Shown here piece after piece: positions 34,611 to 43,529 of a stretch of DNA of 64,000 bases; the stretch's first letter is position 1; each line of letters starts with the position of its first letter. Origin of the DNA: Brevibacterium luteolum (GTDB lineage Bacteria > Actinomycetota > Actinomycetes > Actinomycetales > Brevibacteriaceae); contig NZ_JABEMC010000005.1 in NCBI RefSeq assembly GCF_013004595.1, forward strand, positions 124,001-188,000. The letters run 5' to 3'. Under the pieces are notes generated by a model. The model searched no databases, had not been told where the DNA came from, and saw only the letters and a list, made by a program, of their open reading frames with translations. The translations under genes and the position numbers were made by a program.

Positions 34611-35981
34611 GTGAAGATCCACGCCGATCAGTTCGCTGAGCTCGTCGAGACGCTGCCGTGGGATGTGCCGCTGCAGCGGTGGAAGCCCGAGCTGCTCATC
34701 GGCCTGCCACGCGGCATCTCCCGGCATGTGGTGCGCTTCGTCGAGTTCGAAGGCACGATCCTAGCGGTCAAGGAGACCCAGGATGCGATCGCAGTGCGCG
34801 AATACGAACTGCTCACCGCACTCGCCGATCTCGACGCGCCTGCCGTGCGGCCGCTGGGGTACGTCACCGGGCGAACCGATGCCGACGGCCAGCCGCTGCC
34901 TGGGGCGCTGCTGACTCCGCATCTGTCGTATTCGCTGCCGTTCCGCGATCTGTGCGGTTCCCAGGTGCCCCCGCACATGGCCGATCTGCTCGTCGACGCC
35001 CTTGCGGTGCTCATCGTCAGGCTGCACCTCGTGGGGTTCTTCTGGGGTGATGTGTCACTGTCGAACACGCTGTTCCGCCGCGATGCTGACGCGCTGGCCG
35101 CCTATCTCGTCGACGCCGAAACCGGGGAGCTGCACGACTCGCTGTCAGCCGGGCAGCGCAGCCACGACCTCGATCTGGCGCGCACGAACATCGCCGGGGA
35201 GTTCCTCGACCTGCAGGCGGGTGGCCTGGCCGACCCGGATGTCGATCCGATGGCGATGAGCAACCGGCTGTGCGAACGCTATGACGAGCTGTGGGCCGAG
35301 CTCACCACCGTTGAGGCGTTCAACATGTACGAGCGCTGGCGCATCGACCAGCGCATCGAACGGCTCAACGAGCTCGGCTTCGATTTAGGCGAACTGACGG
35401 TCACGACCGACCTCGACGGCGTCACCACGCGCATCGAACCCAAAGTCGTGGCACCGGGGCACTTCCAGCGCCGGCTCAGACGGCTGACCGGGATCGAGGC
35501 GGAGAAGCAGCAGGCCCGCCGGATGCTCAACGACCTCGATGTCTACCGGGCGGCGAATGGGCTCGATGATGAGGACGAGGCAATCGTCGCCGAGCGCTGG
35601 CTGGCTGATGTCTACCGGCCGGTGCTCGAGGCGATCACCGATGAGTACAGCGGCCGGCTGGAGCCGCCGCAGGTGTTCCACGAGTTCCTCGACCACCGCG
35701 CGGAGATGGCCGAGGCCGCTGGCCGGGATGTCTCCACGCCCGAGGCGGTGGCCGCCTACCGCGACGAGAAGCTCGCCCATTACCCGCACGAGGCCCACCT
35801 GCTCCGCGATCCGGACACCGCGGTGCTGCGGCGGCTCGCAGAGGCAGAATTAGCGCAGGCAGACCCTGCTTCGGCAGAATCAGCGGAGACAGACCCTGAA
35901 CCGGCAGAGTCCGGGCATATGCAACCGGAGACACCGGAACCGCCGGCTGCGGCGGATGAGACGAGAGAAGGACCCCGATGA
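34611..35981 (+). CDS. DUF4032 protein with kinase-like fold
   Basis: 456-residue actinobacterial protein with an N-terminal lipopolysaccharide-kinase-like region (VVRFVEFEGTILAVKETQDA as the ATP-Lys part; GFFWGDVSLSNTLFRRDADA as the HxD...N-like catalytic segment, here WGD) and a C-terminal DUF4032 domain (WLADVYRPVLEAI, FHEFLDHRAEMAEAAGRD). GTG 34611 has GGGAGGAC five bases upstream; an earlier ATG adds only low-complexity residues. The tail is an acidic Ala/Glu/Pro-rich repeat. Its stop overlaps the SDR start (ATGA). Function unknown; kinase activity unproven. Confidence 0.85.
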   Translation: MKIHADQFAELVETLPWDVPLQRWKPELLIGLPRGISRHVVRFVEFEGTILAVKETQDAIAVREYELLTALADLDAPAVRPLGYVTGRTDADGQPLPGALLTPHLSYSLPFRDLCGSQVPPHMADLLVDALAVLIVRLHLVGFFWGDVSLSNTLFRRDADALAAYLVDAETGELHDSLSAGQRSHDLDLARTNIAGEFLDLQAGGLADPDVDPMAMSNRLCERYDELWAELTTVEAFNMYERWRIDQRIERLNELGFDLGELTVTTDLDGVTTRIEPKVVAPGHFQRRLRRLTGIEAEKQQARRMLNDLDVYRAANGLDDEDEAIVAERWLADVYRPVLEAITDEYSGRLEPPQVFHEFLDHRAEMAEAAGRDVSTPEAVAAYRDEKLAHYPHEAHLLRDPDTAVLRRLAEAELAQADPASAESAETDPEPAESGHMQPETPEPPAAADETREGPR

Positions 35982-36772
35982 GCGCATCTCCCCGCATTCC
36001 CGACCTGTTCGACCTGACCGGGCGCACCGCCGTTGTCGTCGGTGCCGCCTCGGGCCTGGGCCAGGCCTCGGCACTTGGGCTGGCCGACGCCGGTGCCCAC
36101 GTCGTGTGCGCCGACCTCGACCTCACCGGCGCCGAGGCGACCAGCATGATCATCGAGCAGCGCACCGGCAGTGCTGCGACCGCCGTCGAACTCGATATCA
36201 CCTCGACTGCAGCCGTCGACGCGGTCGTCGAGCGCTTCCCCGCTGCCGAGGTGCTCGTCATGACCCCGGGCATGAATGTGCGCAAGAGGATGACTGAGAC
36301 GACCGATGACGAATTCGACCGGGTCATCGACATCAATCTCAAGGGCACGTACCGGCTCATGCGCAGTTTCGGCCGTGAGATGGCCAGCCGGCAGCGCGGT
36401 TCGATCATCACATTCGCCTCTTTCCGCGCGATCGTCGTCGAACCCGGACAGGGGATCTACGCCGCCGCCAAGGCCGGGGTCGTGCAGCTGACGAAGACGC
36501 TGGCCAGCGAGCTCGGCGCCGCAGGCGTGCGGGTCAACTCGATCCTGCCCGGACCGTTCGAGACTCCGCTGACCGAGCAGATCAAATCCGATGAGGAGTG
36601 GTGGGACGCCTACGCCCAGAAGGCCGCGCTCGGCCGCTGGGGCCTGCTGCACGAGATCGCAGGACCGGTGCTGTTCCTCGCCTCAGATGCCTCCAGCTAC
36701 GTCACCGGGCACTCGCTGCTCGTCGACGGCGGCTGGATGGCCCAGGACGGACGCTTCACCCCACGGGTGTGA
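35978..36772 (+). CDS. SDR family oxidoreductase (sugar-acid dehydrogenase-like)
   Basis: 264-residue classical SDR. Cofactor motif GAASGLG at 22-28, catalytic S148, Y161 and K165 (GIYAAAKAGV), and C-terminal YVTGHSLLVDGGW. The usual NAG motif is replaced by TPGMN at 96-100. Overall it resembles gluconate 5-/2-deoxygluconate 3-dehydrogenases. It is translationally coupled to DUF4032 and followed by an MFS permease of the sugar-acid type, consistent with hexonate metabolism (inference). Confidence 0.85.
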   Translation: MSASPRIPDLFDLTGRTAVVVGAASGLGQASALGLADAGAHVVCADLDLTGAEATSMIIEQRTGSAATAVELDITSTAAVDAVVERFPAAEVLVMTPGMNVRKRMTETTDDEFDRVIDINLKGTYRLMRSFGREMASRQRGSIITFASFRAIVVEPGQGIYAAAKAGVVQLTKTLASELGAAGVRVNSILPGPFETPLTEQIKSDEEWWDAYAQKAALGRWGLLHEIAGPVLFLASDASSYVTGHSLLVDGGWMAQDGRFTPRV

Positions 36773-36964
36773 CACCTCGGGACGGGTGACTGCGACCGGC
36801 AATTATGACCCACATCTGTGACCAGCGTCTCATTTAGTGGGACACGGGCGGCGGCAGCGAGCCGGCGGCGATATACCTGACGGAAGCCAACGCGGACGGC
36901 GGGCGAAGGCACGATCTGCGCTCACTGCCGGGCCGCGCACTTCTGCCGACAAGGACCGCCCTCG
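36773..36964 (+). promoter_or_regulatory. Leader of MFS gene with quasi-palindrome
   Basis: 192 bases without a gene. At 36827-36843 GTCTCATT-T-AGTGGGAC is a near-palindrome (6 of 8 arm bases) in a locally AT-rich spot and could be an operator for the permease gene. Confidence 0.35.
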
Positions 36965-38371
36965 ATGACGACGTCCCGCCACCCCGCACCGACCGCAGCC
37001 CACGCCGAGCTGCGCAGGCGAACCCTGCGCAAAGTCGCCCTCCGGCTCACCCCGTTCCTCGGGCTGCTGTACTTCATCAACTACCTCGACCGGACGAACA
37101 TCGGCTTCGCCGGACCCAACGGCATGAACGACGAACTCGGCCTGACGCAGACGATGTTCGGCCTGGCCTCCGGCGTGTTCTTCATCGGTTACCTGCTGCT
37201 GGAGATCCCCTCGAACCTCGCGCTGCACAAGTTCGGGGCCCGGCGCTGGATCGCCCGCATCCTCGTCACCTGGGGCATCATCGCAGCCCTCATGGCGTTC
37301 ATCCCGGCCGGCAGCTGGCTGGGCATCGGCGGCGAGTGGTGGCTTGTCATCCTGCGCGTGCTGCTCGGCATCGCCGAGGCCGGATTCTTCCCCGGCATCA
37401 TCCTGTACCTGACCTTCTGGTTCCCCAAGCGCGAGCGGGCGAAAGCGATCTCGTTCTTCATGCTCGCCATCCCCGCCTCCTCGGTGCTCGGCGCGCCGCT
37501 GTCGGCCTGGCTCATCGAGCACGGCGACGGCCTGCTGTGGGGCATGACCGGCTGGCGGTTCATGTTCCTCATCGAAGGCCTGCCGGCAGTGCTGCTCGGC
37601 TTCATCTGCTGGTTCTTCCTCACCGACCGCCCGCACGATGCGAAGTGGCTGGCCGATGACGAACGCGCCTGGCTCAAGGCCGAGATGGACCGCGAGGAAG
37701 AGGAGACCGCAGCGACCTACCATGTGCCGCTGCGCACCTCGCTCACCAGCGGCCGGGTCTGGGCGCTGGCGTTCGTGTACTTCGGTGTGGTCTACGGCCT
37801 GTATGCCATCAGCTTCTTCCTGCCGACGATCATCAGCGGTTTCCAGGAGCGCTTCGGGGTGGAGTACTCGCTCATGGAGCGCGGCCTGCTCACCGCCGTG
37901 CCGTTCGCCTTCGCCGCTGTTGCGATGATCTTCTGGGCCCGCCACGGCGACAAGACCGGCGAGCGTGTGTGGCACGTCGCCCTGCCGACCCTCGTGGCCG
38001 CCGCGGTCATCCCGGTGACCTCGTTCGTCAACTCGCCGTTCCTGGCGATGGTGTGCGTGTCGATCTTCGCCTGCGGTGTCATGTGCGCTCTGGCGACGTT
38101 CTGGCCGCTGCCCACCGCGTTCCTCTCCGGTGCCGCAGCTGCTGCCGGTGTCGCCCTGGTCAACTCGATCGGCAATATGTCCGGTTTCTTCGCCCCGTAC
38201 ATCACCGGCTTCCTCGCTGACACGACCGGTTCGCAGTCGGCGGGCATGTGGGCGATCAGCGTAGCGATGGTCATCGCTGCGATCATCACGATCTCACTCG
38301 GCGCGCTGCCGAAGACGAAGACTGGTGGCACGCAGCCGGCGGTCGACCCGCGCAACGTCGACGTCAGCTGA
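36965..38371 (+). CDS. MFS transporter, anion:cation symporter family
   Basis: 468-residue 12-helix permease. N-terminal LGLLYFINYLDRTNIGFAG and LLEIPSNLALHKFGARRWIA are hallmarks of the ACS family (phthalate, tartrate, glucarate/galactonate and 4-hydroxyphenylacetate carriers); also ILYLTFWFPKRERAKAI. Transports an organic anion with protons. The neighbouring SDR and LacI regulators favour a sugar acid, but aromatic acids cannot be excluded. Followed by a palindrome-rich intergenic region. Confidence 0.88.
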   Translation: MTTSRHPAPTAAHAELRRRTLRKVALRLTPFLGLLYFINYLDRTNIGFAGPNGMNDELGLTQTMFGLASGVFFIGYLLLEIPSNLALHKFGARRWIARILVTWGIIAALMAFIPAGSWLGIGGEWWLVILRVLLGIAEAGFFPGIILYLTFWFPKRERAKAISFFMLAIPASSVLGAPLSAWLIEHGDGLLWGMTGWRFMFLIEGLPAVLLGFICWFFLTDRPHDAKWLADDERAWLKAEMDREEEETAATYHVPLRTSLTSGRVWALAFVYFGVVYGLYAISFFLPTIISGFQERFGVEYSLMERGLLTAVPFAFAAVAMIFWARHGDKTGERVWHVALPTLVAAAVIPVTSFVNSPFLAMVCVSIFACGVMCALATFWPLPTAFLSGAAAAAGVALVNSIGNMSGFFAPYITGFLADTTGSQSAGMWAISVAMVIAAIITISLGALPKTKTGGTQPAVDPRNVDVS

Positions 38372-38783
38372 GCAAGCGGCGGGCTGGGATCGTCGGCGGT
38401 GCGCCGGGGCTGGGTAACGGTCGGCGCTGGCCGGCCCACCCATGATGGTTCTGGGCCGTGCGATCGCACCAGTAGTCGTTGAGTGCCGAATCCTCGCTCG
38501 TGGATTCTGCACTCAACGGCTATATTTTGGCCGATTCGTAGCCGTTGAGTGCAATATCGAGTGTCGTCGATTCAGCACTCAACGCGATCCGCTGAAATGG
38601 CGGACACTCAAGCCCCGGCGGGCACAGCACGTGGGCGTGCACTTCGTGCCGACTCGAGCACCGTCGATTCCACACGAGAAGCACGCTGCAAGCGCCGAAC
38701 CCGTGCATTTCGTGTCGAATCGAGAGGCGTCGGTTCCACACGAACGACACGCTCAGGTCGCCGTGCAGGTCAAGCCGTCGGCG
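38372..38783. repeat. Cluster of four intergenic palindromes between convergent genes
   Basis: 412 bases without a gene. Hairpin 1 (38477-38518) and hairpin 2 (38543-38584) share outer arms CGTTGAGTGC / GCACTCAACG; the segment between them also forms a perfect 14-base inverted repeat (GCACTCAACGGCTA / TAGCCGTTGAGTGC). Hairpin 3 (38642-38681) and hairpin 4 (38709-38744) share arms of the type TTCGTGTCGAATCGA / TCGGTTCCACACGAA. All four carry an inner CGA(A/C)TC-type core. This looks like a REP/BIME-like element rather than a single terminator. Confidence 0.6.
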
Positions 38784-39716
38784 TTACCCCTCGGCAAGCC
38801 CTTCGGCCCGGCGGGTGCGGGCGACTTCGTAGAGGCTCACGGCTGCGGCGACGCCGGCGTTGAGCGACTCCATCTGCCCGGCCATCGGGATCGAGACAAT
38901 CTGGTCGCAGATGTCGCTGATGAGCCGGGACAGCCCCTTGCCCTCGGAACCGACGACGATGCACACCGGCTCCCGGGCGAGCGCGACCTCGGGCAGTTCG
39001 ACGTCGCCGTCCATGTCAAGGCCCAGCACGAACACCCCCTGCTTCTTCAGCGCCTGCAGCGCGCGGGCGAGGTTGACGACCTGGGCGACCTTGATCCGGC
39101 CGGCGGCACCGGCGGCGGTCTTCCACGCCGAGACGGTCATGCCGGCCGAGCGGCGCTCGGGGATGATGACCCCGTGCCCGCCGAAAGCGGCGGTCGAGCG
39201 CACGATCGCCCCGAGGTTGCGCGGGTCGGTGATCCCGTCCAGCGCCACGAGCAGCGGCGTCTCGACAGCCTCGGCGGCAGCCTCCATGAGGTCGTCGGGG
39301 TGCGCGTACTCGTAGGCCGGCACCTGCAGGGCGATTCCCTGGTGGACGGCACCGTCGGTGAGGCGGTCGAGATCCATCTTTCCCGCTTCGAGCATCGGGA
39401 TGCCGCGGTCGGCGGCCAGGGCGATCGCCTCGCGCACCCGGTCATCAGCATCGGCCTTGTGGGAGATGTACAGCGCGGTCGCCGGCACCGCCTCCCGCAG
39501 CGCCTCGACGACGGAGTTGCGGCCGGCGATGATGTCCGAACCGGGGTCCTTGCGCCGCCGCTTAGGCTGGACGGCCTCTCGCCTGAGTTTGGCCTGCTTG
39601 GCCTTGTACGCCTTGTGGTAGACGCGGTCCTCGGCTTTGGGCGTCGGCCCCTTGCCAGCCAGCTTGCGGCGGCCATGGCCACCGGTGCCCTTGGCAGGGC
39701 CCTTCTTCGTCGCCAT
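38784..39716 (-). CDS. rlmB: 23S rRNA (guanosine-2'-O-)-methyltransferase RlmB
   Basis: 310-residue SpoU-class (SPOUT) methyltransferase. A Lys/Arg-rich N-terminal extension (GKGPTPKAEDRVYHKAYKAK) precedes the substrate-binding domain (AGRNSVVEALREAVPATALY) and the knotted domain with the three motifs NLGAIVRSTAAFGGHGVIIP, CIVVGSEGKGLSRL and IPMAGQMESLNAGVAAAVSL. It uses S-adenosylmethionine to methylate 23S rRNA (G2251 in E. coli). Sits downstream of cysS as in mycobacteria. Confidence 0.92.
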   Translation of the reverse strand: MATKKGPAKGTGGHGRRKLAGKGPTPKAEDRVYHKAYKAKQAKLRREAVQPKRRRKDPGSDIIAGRNSVVEALREAVPATALYISHKADADDRVREAIALAADRGIPMLEAGKMDLDRLTDGAVHQGIALQVPAYEYAHPDDLMEAAAEAVETPLLVALDGITDPRNLGAIVRSTAAFGGHGVIIPERRSAGMTVSAWKTAAGAAGRIKVAQVVNLARALQALKKQGVFVLGLDMDGDVELPEVALAREPVCIVVGSEGKGLSRLISDICDQIVSIPMAGQMESLNAGVAAAVSLYEVARTRRAEGLAEG

Positions 39717-39831
39717 CGCGGCTCCTTCGGTTCGTGTCGGTGGGCTGGGGTCGTGCGGCCGGCCTGTCTCTGTCGCCGGCCTGTCGCAGCAGGCCAGCAG
39801 CGGTCAGGTTCGGCGCCGGCCGGCAGGCACC

Positions 39832-41286
39832 TCAGCCCTTGAGGCTGTAACGGTAGCCGCCGGGGGTGTCCTCCAGCTGCACGCCGGCGCGGGTGAGCAG
39901 ATCGCGGATCTCATCTGCCCGCGCATAGTCCTTGGCCTGCTTGGCGGCCAGCCGCTCGGTGGCCAGTTCGTCGACGAGCACGCGCAGCCCGGCCTCTGCC
40001 GCACTGTCCGCGCCCGAGGCGGTGGTCCAGTTGGCAGCCAGCGGGTTGACGCCGAGCACATCGAGCATGAGCTCGAGTTCGGCCACCGTGCGGATGAGCG
40101 CCCCTCGGTCGGGGTCCCCGGACTCCAGCAGCCGGTACCCCTCACCAACGGCACTGAACGCAACCGAAAGCGCCTTGGGCACCGACAGGTCGTGGTCCAT
40201 CGCGGCGGCGAAGTCGGCCGGCACATCGAAGGCCCGGCGGCGATAGCCGTCCTCCACCTCGGGAGCCGGCGGAGCGTCTTCGCCGAGGATCTCTCTGGCG
40301 CGGGTGAGGAAGTTCTCGAAGCGCTCGAGCGCATTCTCCTGCTTGGCGACCAGTTCTTCGGAGAACTCGAGCACTGAACGGTAGTGCGCGGTCGAGAGCG
40401 CATAGCGCACCGCCAGCGGATTGGAGGCGGCGAAGAGATCATGGGCGAAAACGGAGTTGCCCAGGGACTTCGACATCTTGTCCCCGCCGATGTTGAGCAG
40501 TCCGGAGTGCATCCAGATCCGGGCGAAAGGATCGCCGGCGGCATTCGACTGCGCGCGCTCGTTCTCATGGTGGGGGAAACGCAGGTCGAGCCCGCCGCCG
40601 TGAATGTCGAACTCCGCACCGAGGTACTTCGTCGACATCGCCGAGCACTCGATATGCCAGCCCGGCCGGCCGCGTCCCCACGGCGACGGCCACGAGGCGG
40701 TGAGCGGATCGCCGTCCTTGTGCGCTTTCCACAGCGCGAAGTCCCGCGGGTCCCTCTTGCCGCGCAGCGGGGCGTCATCGGCTGCGGCCATGTCGTCGAG
40801 CTGCTGGTTCGTCAGCGAACCGTAGTCCGGCCAGGAGCGCGCATCGAAGTAGACATCAGCGGAGCCGTCGAGGGCCGGATAGGCGTGTCCGGCGGCGATG
40901 AGACGGTCGATGAGCTCGATCATCTCCGTCATGTGCCCGGTGGCCAGCGGCTCATAGGTCGGGCGCAGCACGCCGAGGGCGTCGTATGCGGCGGTGAATT
41001 CCTGGAAGTAATGGTAGGCGTGGGCCCACCACGGGCGGGACTCCTCGACCGACTTCGCCAGGATCTTGTCGTCGATGTCGGTGACATTGCGCACGAAGGT
41101 GACGTCATAACCGCGGTAGAGCAGCCACCGGCGCAGCTGATCGAACACGACAGCGGTGCGCATGTGGCCGATGTGGGGCGAACCCTGCACGGTGGCCCCG
41201 CAGACGTAGAGCCCGGCATGTCCGTCGGTGACGGGGGTGAAGGGTTCGAGGCGGCGCGTGGCGGTGTTGAAAAGCTGTATGGTCAC
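39832..41286 (-). CDS. cysS: Cysteinyl-tRNA synthetase
   Basis: 484-residue class I synthetase. Zinc/active-site Cys in LYVCGATVQGSPHIGHMRT with the HIGH motif, zinc ligands in WHIECSAMS and HHENERAQSNA, and KMSKSLGN as the KMSKS loop. The C-terminal DALR-like domain is normal. A TTASGADSAAEAG stretch coincides with a copy of the 13-mer. It differs from MshC, the paralogue in mycothiol synthesis, by full length and the C-terminal anticodon-binding region. Charges tRNA-Cys. Confidence 0.93.
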   Translation of the reverse strand: MTIQLFNTATRRLEPFTPVTDGHAGLYVCGATVQGSPHIGHMRTAVVFDQLRRWLLYRGYDVTFVRNVTDIDDKILAKSVEESRPWWAHAYHYFQEFTAAYDALGVLRPTYEPLATGHMTEMIELIDRLIAAGHAYPALDGSADVYFDARSWPDYGSLTNQQLDDMAAADDAPLRGKRDPRDFALWKAHKDGDPLTASWPSPWGRGRPGWHIECSAMSTKYLGAEFDIHGGGLDLRFPHHENERAQSNAAGDPFARIWMHSGLLNIGGDKMSKSLGNSVFAHDLFAASNPLAVRYALSTAHYRSVLEFSEELVAKQENALERFENFLTRAREILGEDAPPAPEVEDGYRRRAFDVPADFAAAMDHDLSVPKALSVAFSAVGEGYRLLESGDPDRGALIRTVAELELMLDVLGVNPLAANWTTASGADSAAEAGLRVLVDELATERLAAKQAKDYARADEIRDLLTRAGVQLEDTPGGYRYSLKG

Positions 41287-41567
41287 AGCCCCAGTCTAGC
41301 CAGGCACGCGGGCCCGCCGCGATGCACTCTCAGGATAACCCCGCCGCGACGGCGACAGGCACGTATAACTTTTCGAGCTCAACTTCCAGTGCCCGCCGTC
41401 TGAGAAGTGACAATCCCCGCCCGCCGAGTTAACTTTGGTGTGAGTTCAATCTCAGCTGTGAATTTCGTGAACATCCTCCCGAAATCCTGGACTGCGAGGG
41501 CCAGGTCTGCTTCAGCCTGCTGGACACAGCGCTGTGTCTGTCCTCGCTCACCACCAGAAAGGACACC
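41287..41567 (+). promoter_or_regulatory. Upstream region of metPS with 16-base palindrome
   Basis: 281 bases without a gene. A perfect 16-base palindrome GACACAGCGCTGTGTC occupies 41523-41538, 30 bases before the transporter start, and may be an operator or early hairpin. AT-rich patches at 41362-41374 and 41428-41437 could hold the promoter. I saw no SAM riboswitch. Confidence 0.45.
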
Positions 41568-43208
41568 ATGTCGAATAAGTCGCTACAGCGCGAGGTATTC
41601 CCGACCCGAATGGCTTTCATCCTGGCCGCCGTCGGCTCTGCCATCGGCCTGGGAAACATCTGGCGCTTTCCATACGTCGCCTTCGAAAACGGAGGCGGAG
41701 CGTTTCTCATCCCATACCTCGTCGCGCTGCTGACGGCGGGTATTCCGATCCTGTTCTTCGACTATGTGCTCGGACACCGTTCGCGGTCCTCAGCACCGAT
41801 GTCGTTCCGCGTACTGTCGAAGTCCTTCGAGCCGCTGGGCTGGTTCCAGACCGGTGTCGCCACCGTCATCGGCATCTACTACGCCGTCATCATCGGCTGG
41901 GCGCTGAGCTACACGGTGTTCTCCTTCACCGAGGCCTGGGGCGATGACGCCGGCACCTTCTTCGAGGCGACCTACCTCAACGCCGGTGAGTTGTCACTGG
42001 GCAACGCCTTCAGCTTCGTGCCCGGCATCCTCATCCCGCTCATCATCGTGTGGGTGATCGTGCTGGGCATCCTGTTCCTCGGTGTGCAGGGCGGCATCGC
42101 CCGGTTCTCGAAGATCTTCATCCCGGTGCTCGTCGTGCTGTTCCTCGCACTCGTCATCCGCTCGCTGTTCCTGCCCGGTGCCGTCGACGGCCTCAACGCC
42201 CTCTTCACCCCGGACTTCTCAGCGCTGACGAAGGCTGATGTGTGGGTGGCCGCCTACGGGCAGATCTTCTTCTCGCTCTCGGTCGGCTTCGGCATCATGA
42301 TCACCTACGCCGCCTACCTGCGCCGTCGCACGAACCTCACCGGCTCGGGCCTCGTCGTGGCGTTCTCGAACTCCAGCTTCGAGATCCTCGCCGGTGTCGG
42401 TGTCTTCGCAGCCCTGGGCTTCATGGCCCACGCTGCTGGCACCGGTGTCAACGATGTCGCAGCCGGCGGCGTCGGACTGGCCTTCGTCGGCTTCCCGACG
42501 CTCATCTCGCAGATGCCCGGCGGGCCGCTCTTCGGCGTGCTGTTCTTCCTCAGCCTCGTCTTCGCCGGCCTGTCCTCGCTCATCTCGATCATCCAGGTCC
42601 CGGTGCAGGCGGTCGCGGAGAAGCTGGGTATCTCCAACCGCGCCTCGCTGGCGATCGTCGGCGGCGGCATGGCGCTCGTCTCGCTGCTGACCATGCCGAC
42701 GGCCACCGGCCTGACCGTGCTCGATGTCGCTGACGCATTCGCCAACAACATCGGCATCGTCGGCGGCGCGCTGCTGGCGATCATCGCCGTCGCCTGGTTC
42801 AAGCGGGCCACCCCGCTGCTGCGCGATCACCTCAACGCGATCTCCTCGTTCCGCATCGGCAAGATGTGGACCATCGCGCTGACGATCATCACCCCGATCG
42901 TGCTCGGCTTCATGCTCATCCAGCAGATCTGGACGTATGCGACCACGGGCTACACCGAGTCCTCGGCCGACATCATCGGCTGGATCATCATCGCCGTGCT
43001 CATCGTCGCAGCGGTCGCGCTCTCGGTGCTGCCGTGGCCGCGCGCCTCGGAGGAGTTCACCGCCCGCGCTGTGGAGGCCAACGATGCTGACACCAAGGCG
43101 CATCCGGAGCTGTACACGCCTGCGCACATGACCGGCTTCGACGACAACCCCAGCACCGGCACCACCGGTGCGGATGCGGCCCGCCGCACGGAAGGAGACA
43201 ACCGATGA
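41568..43208 (+). CDS. metP: Sodium-dependent amino acid transporter, MetP-like (NSS family)
   Basis: 546-residue neurotransmitter:sodium symporter-type carrier. N-terminal RMAFILAAVGSAIGLGNIWR and FPYVAFENGGGAFLIPYL are the family sodium/substrate site; twelve hydrophobic segments follow. The hydrophilic tail (TAHPELYTPAHMTGFDDNPS region) ends where the small subunit starts. In Corynebacterium the MetPS pair imports methionine and alanine; the overlapping MetS-like gene supports the same role. AGAAAGGA precedes ATG 41568. Confidence 0.87.
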   Translation: MSNKSLQREVFPTRMAFILAAVGSAIGLGNIWRFPYVAFENGGGAFLIPYLVALLTAGIPILFFDYVLGHRSRSSAPMSFRVLSKSFEPLGWFQTGVATVIGIYYAVIIGWALSYTVFSFTEAWGDDAGTFFEATYLNAGELSLGNAFSFVPGILIPLIIVWVIVLGILFLGVQGGIARFSKIFIPVLVVLFLALVIRSLFLPGAVDGLNALFTPDFSALTKADVWVAAYGQIFFSLSVGFGIMITYAAYLRRRTNLTGSGLVVAFSNSSFEILAGVGVFAALGFMAHAAGTGVNDVAAGGVGLAFVGFPTLISQMPGGPLFGVLFFLSLVFAGLSSLISIIQVPVQAVAEKLGISNRASLAIVGGGMALVSLLTMPTATGLTVLDVADAFANNIGIVGGALLAIIAVAWFKRATPLLRDHLNAISSFRIGKMWTIALTIITPIVLGFMLIQQIWTYATTGYTESSADIIGWIIIAVLIVAAVALSVLPWPRASEEFTARAVEANDADTKAHPELYTPAHMTGFDDNPSTGTTGADAARRTEGDNR

Positions 43209-43327
43209 CACCTGCAGCAATCATCATGATGGTCCTGGCGCTGTTCATCGTCTGGGGCGGCCTCGTCGCCTCCCTCGTCCACCTCAAGGGACACCCGGAC
43301 GAGATGGGCCACGAGGACATCATCTGA
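43205..43327 (+). CDS. metS: Small transporter subunit, MetS-like
   Basis: 40-residue single-helix membrane protein beginning MTPAAIIMMVLALFIVWGGL, followed by VASLVHLKGHPDEMGHEDII. ATG overlaps the transporter stop (ATGA), so the two are translationally coupled. Size, one helix and a short acidic cytosolic tail match the MetS subunit required for MetP function in Corynebacterium. A strong terminator follows at 43367-43406. Confidence 0.85.
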   Translation: MTPAAIIMMVLALFIVWGGLVASLVHLKGHPDEMGHEDII

Positions 43328-43366
43328 TCCACACACCCTGACAAGCGGAACCAGCCGCCACCGCAG

Positions 43367-43406
43367 CCGAGGCGTCGGGAACCTGCCATGGTTCCCGGCG
43401 CCTCGG
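43367..43406 (+). terminator. Terminator after metPS
   Basis: 17-base arms at 43367-43383 and 43390-43406 (CGGGAACC / GGTTCCCG inner part) with two mismatches and a 6-base loop; arms resemble the CCCGAGGCG core. Confidence 0.65.
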
Positions 43407-43529
43407 GCGTGTACAGGGGTTTCCTGCCTGGTGAGAACGCACGCGGATTTTCCTGCAGGCCGCACGCCGGTTCCGTAGACTGACCGATGTACGCATGAGC
43501 ACGTATTCATCTCTGCTGAAGGAGGCATC

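Noticed and set aside
38477..38744. CRISPR array
   Set aside because: Arms repeat only twice per type, units are hairpins of different lengths with no regular spacers and no cas genes.
38520..38750. 76-residue minus-strand frame with internal peptide repeats (WNRR...RHE)
   Set aside because: The apparent repeats come from the palindromic DNA; no ribosome site.
41287..41567. SAM riboswitch upstream of metPS
   Set aside because: No recognisable SAM-I/IV core could be assembled by eye; only a simple palindrome.
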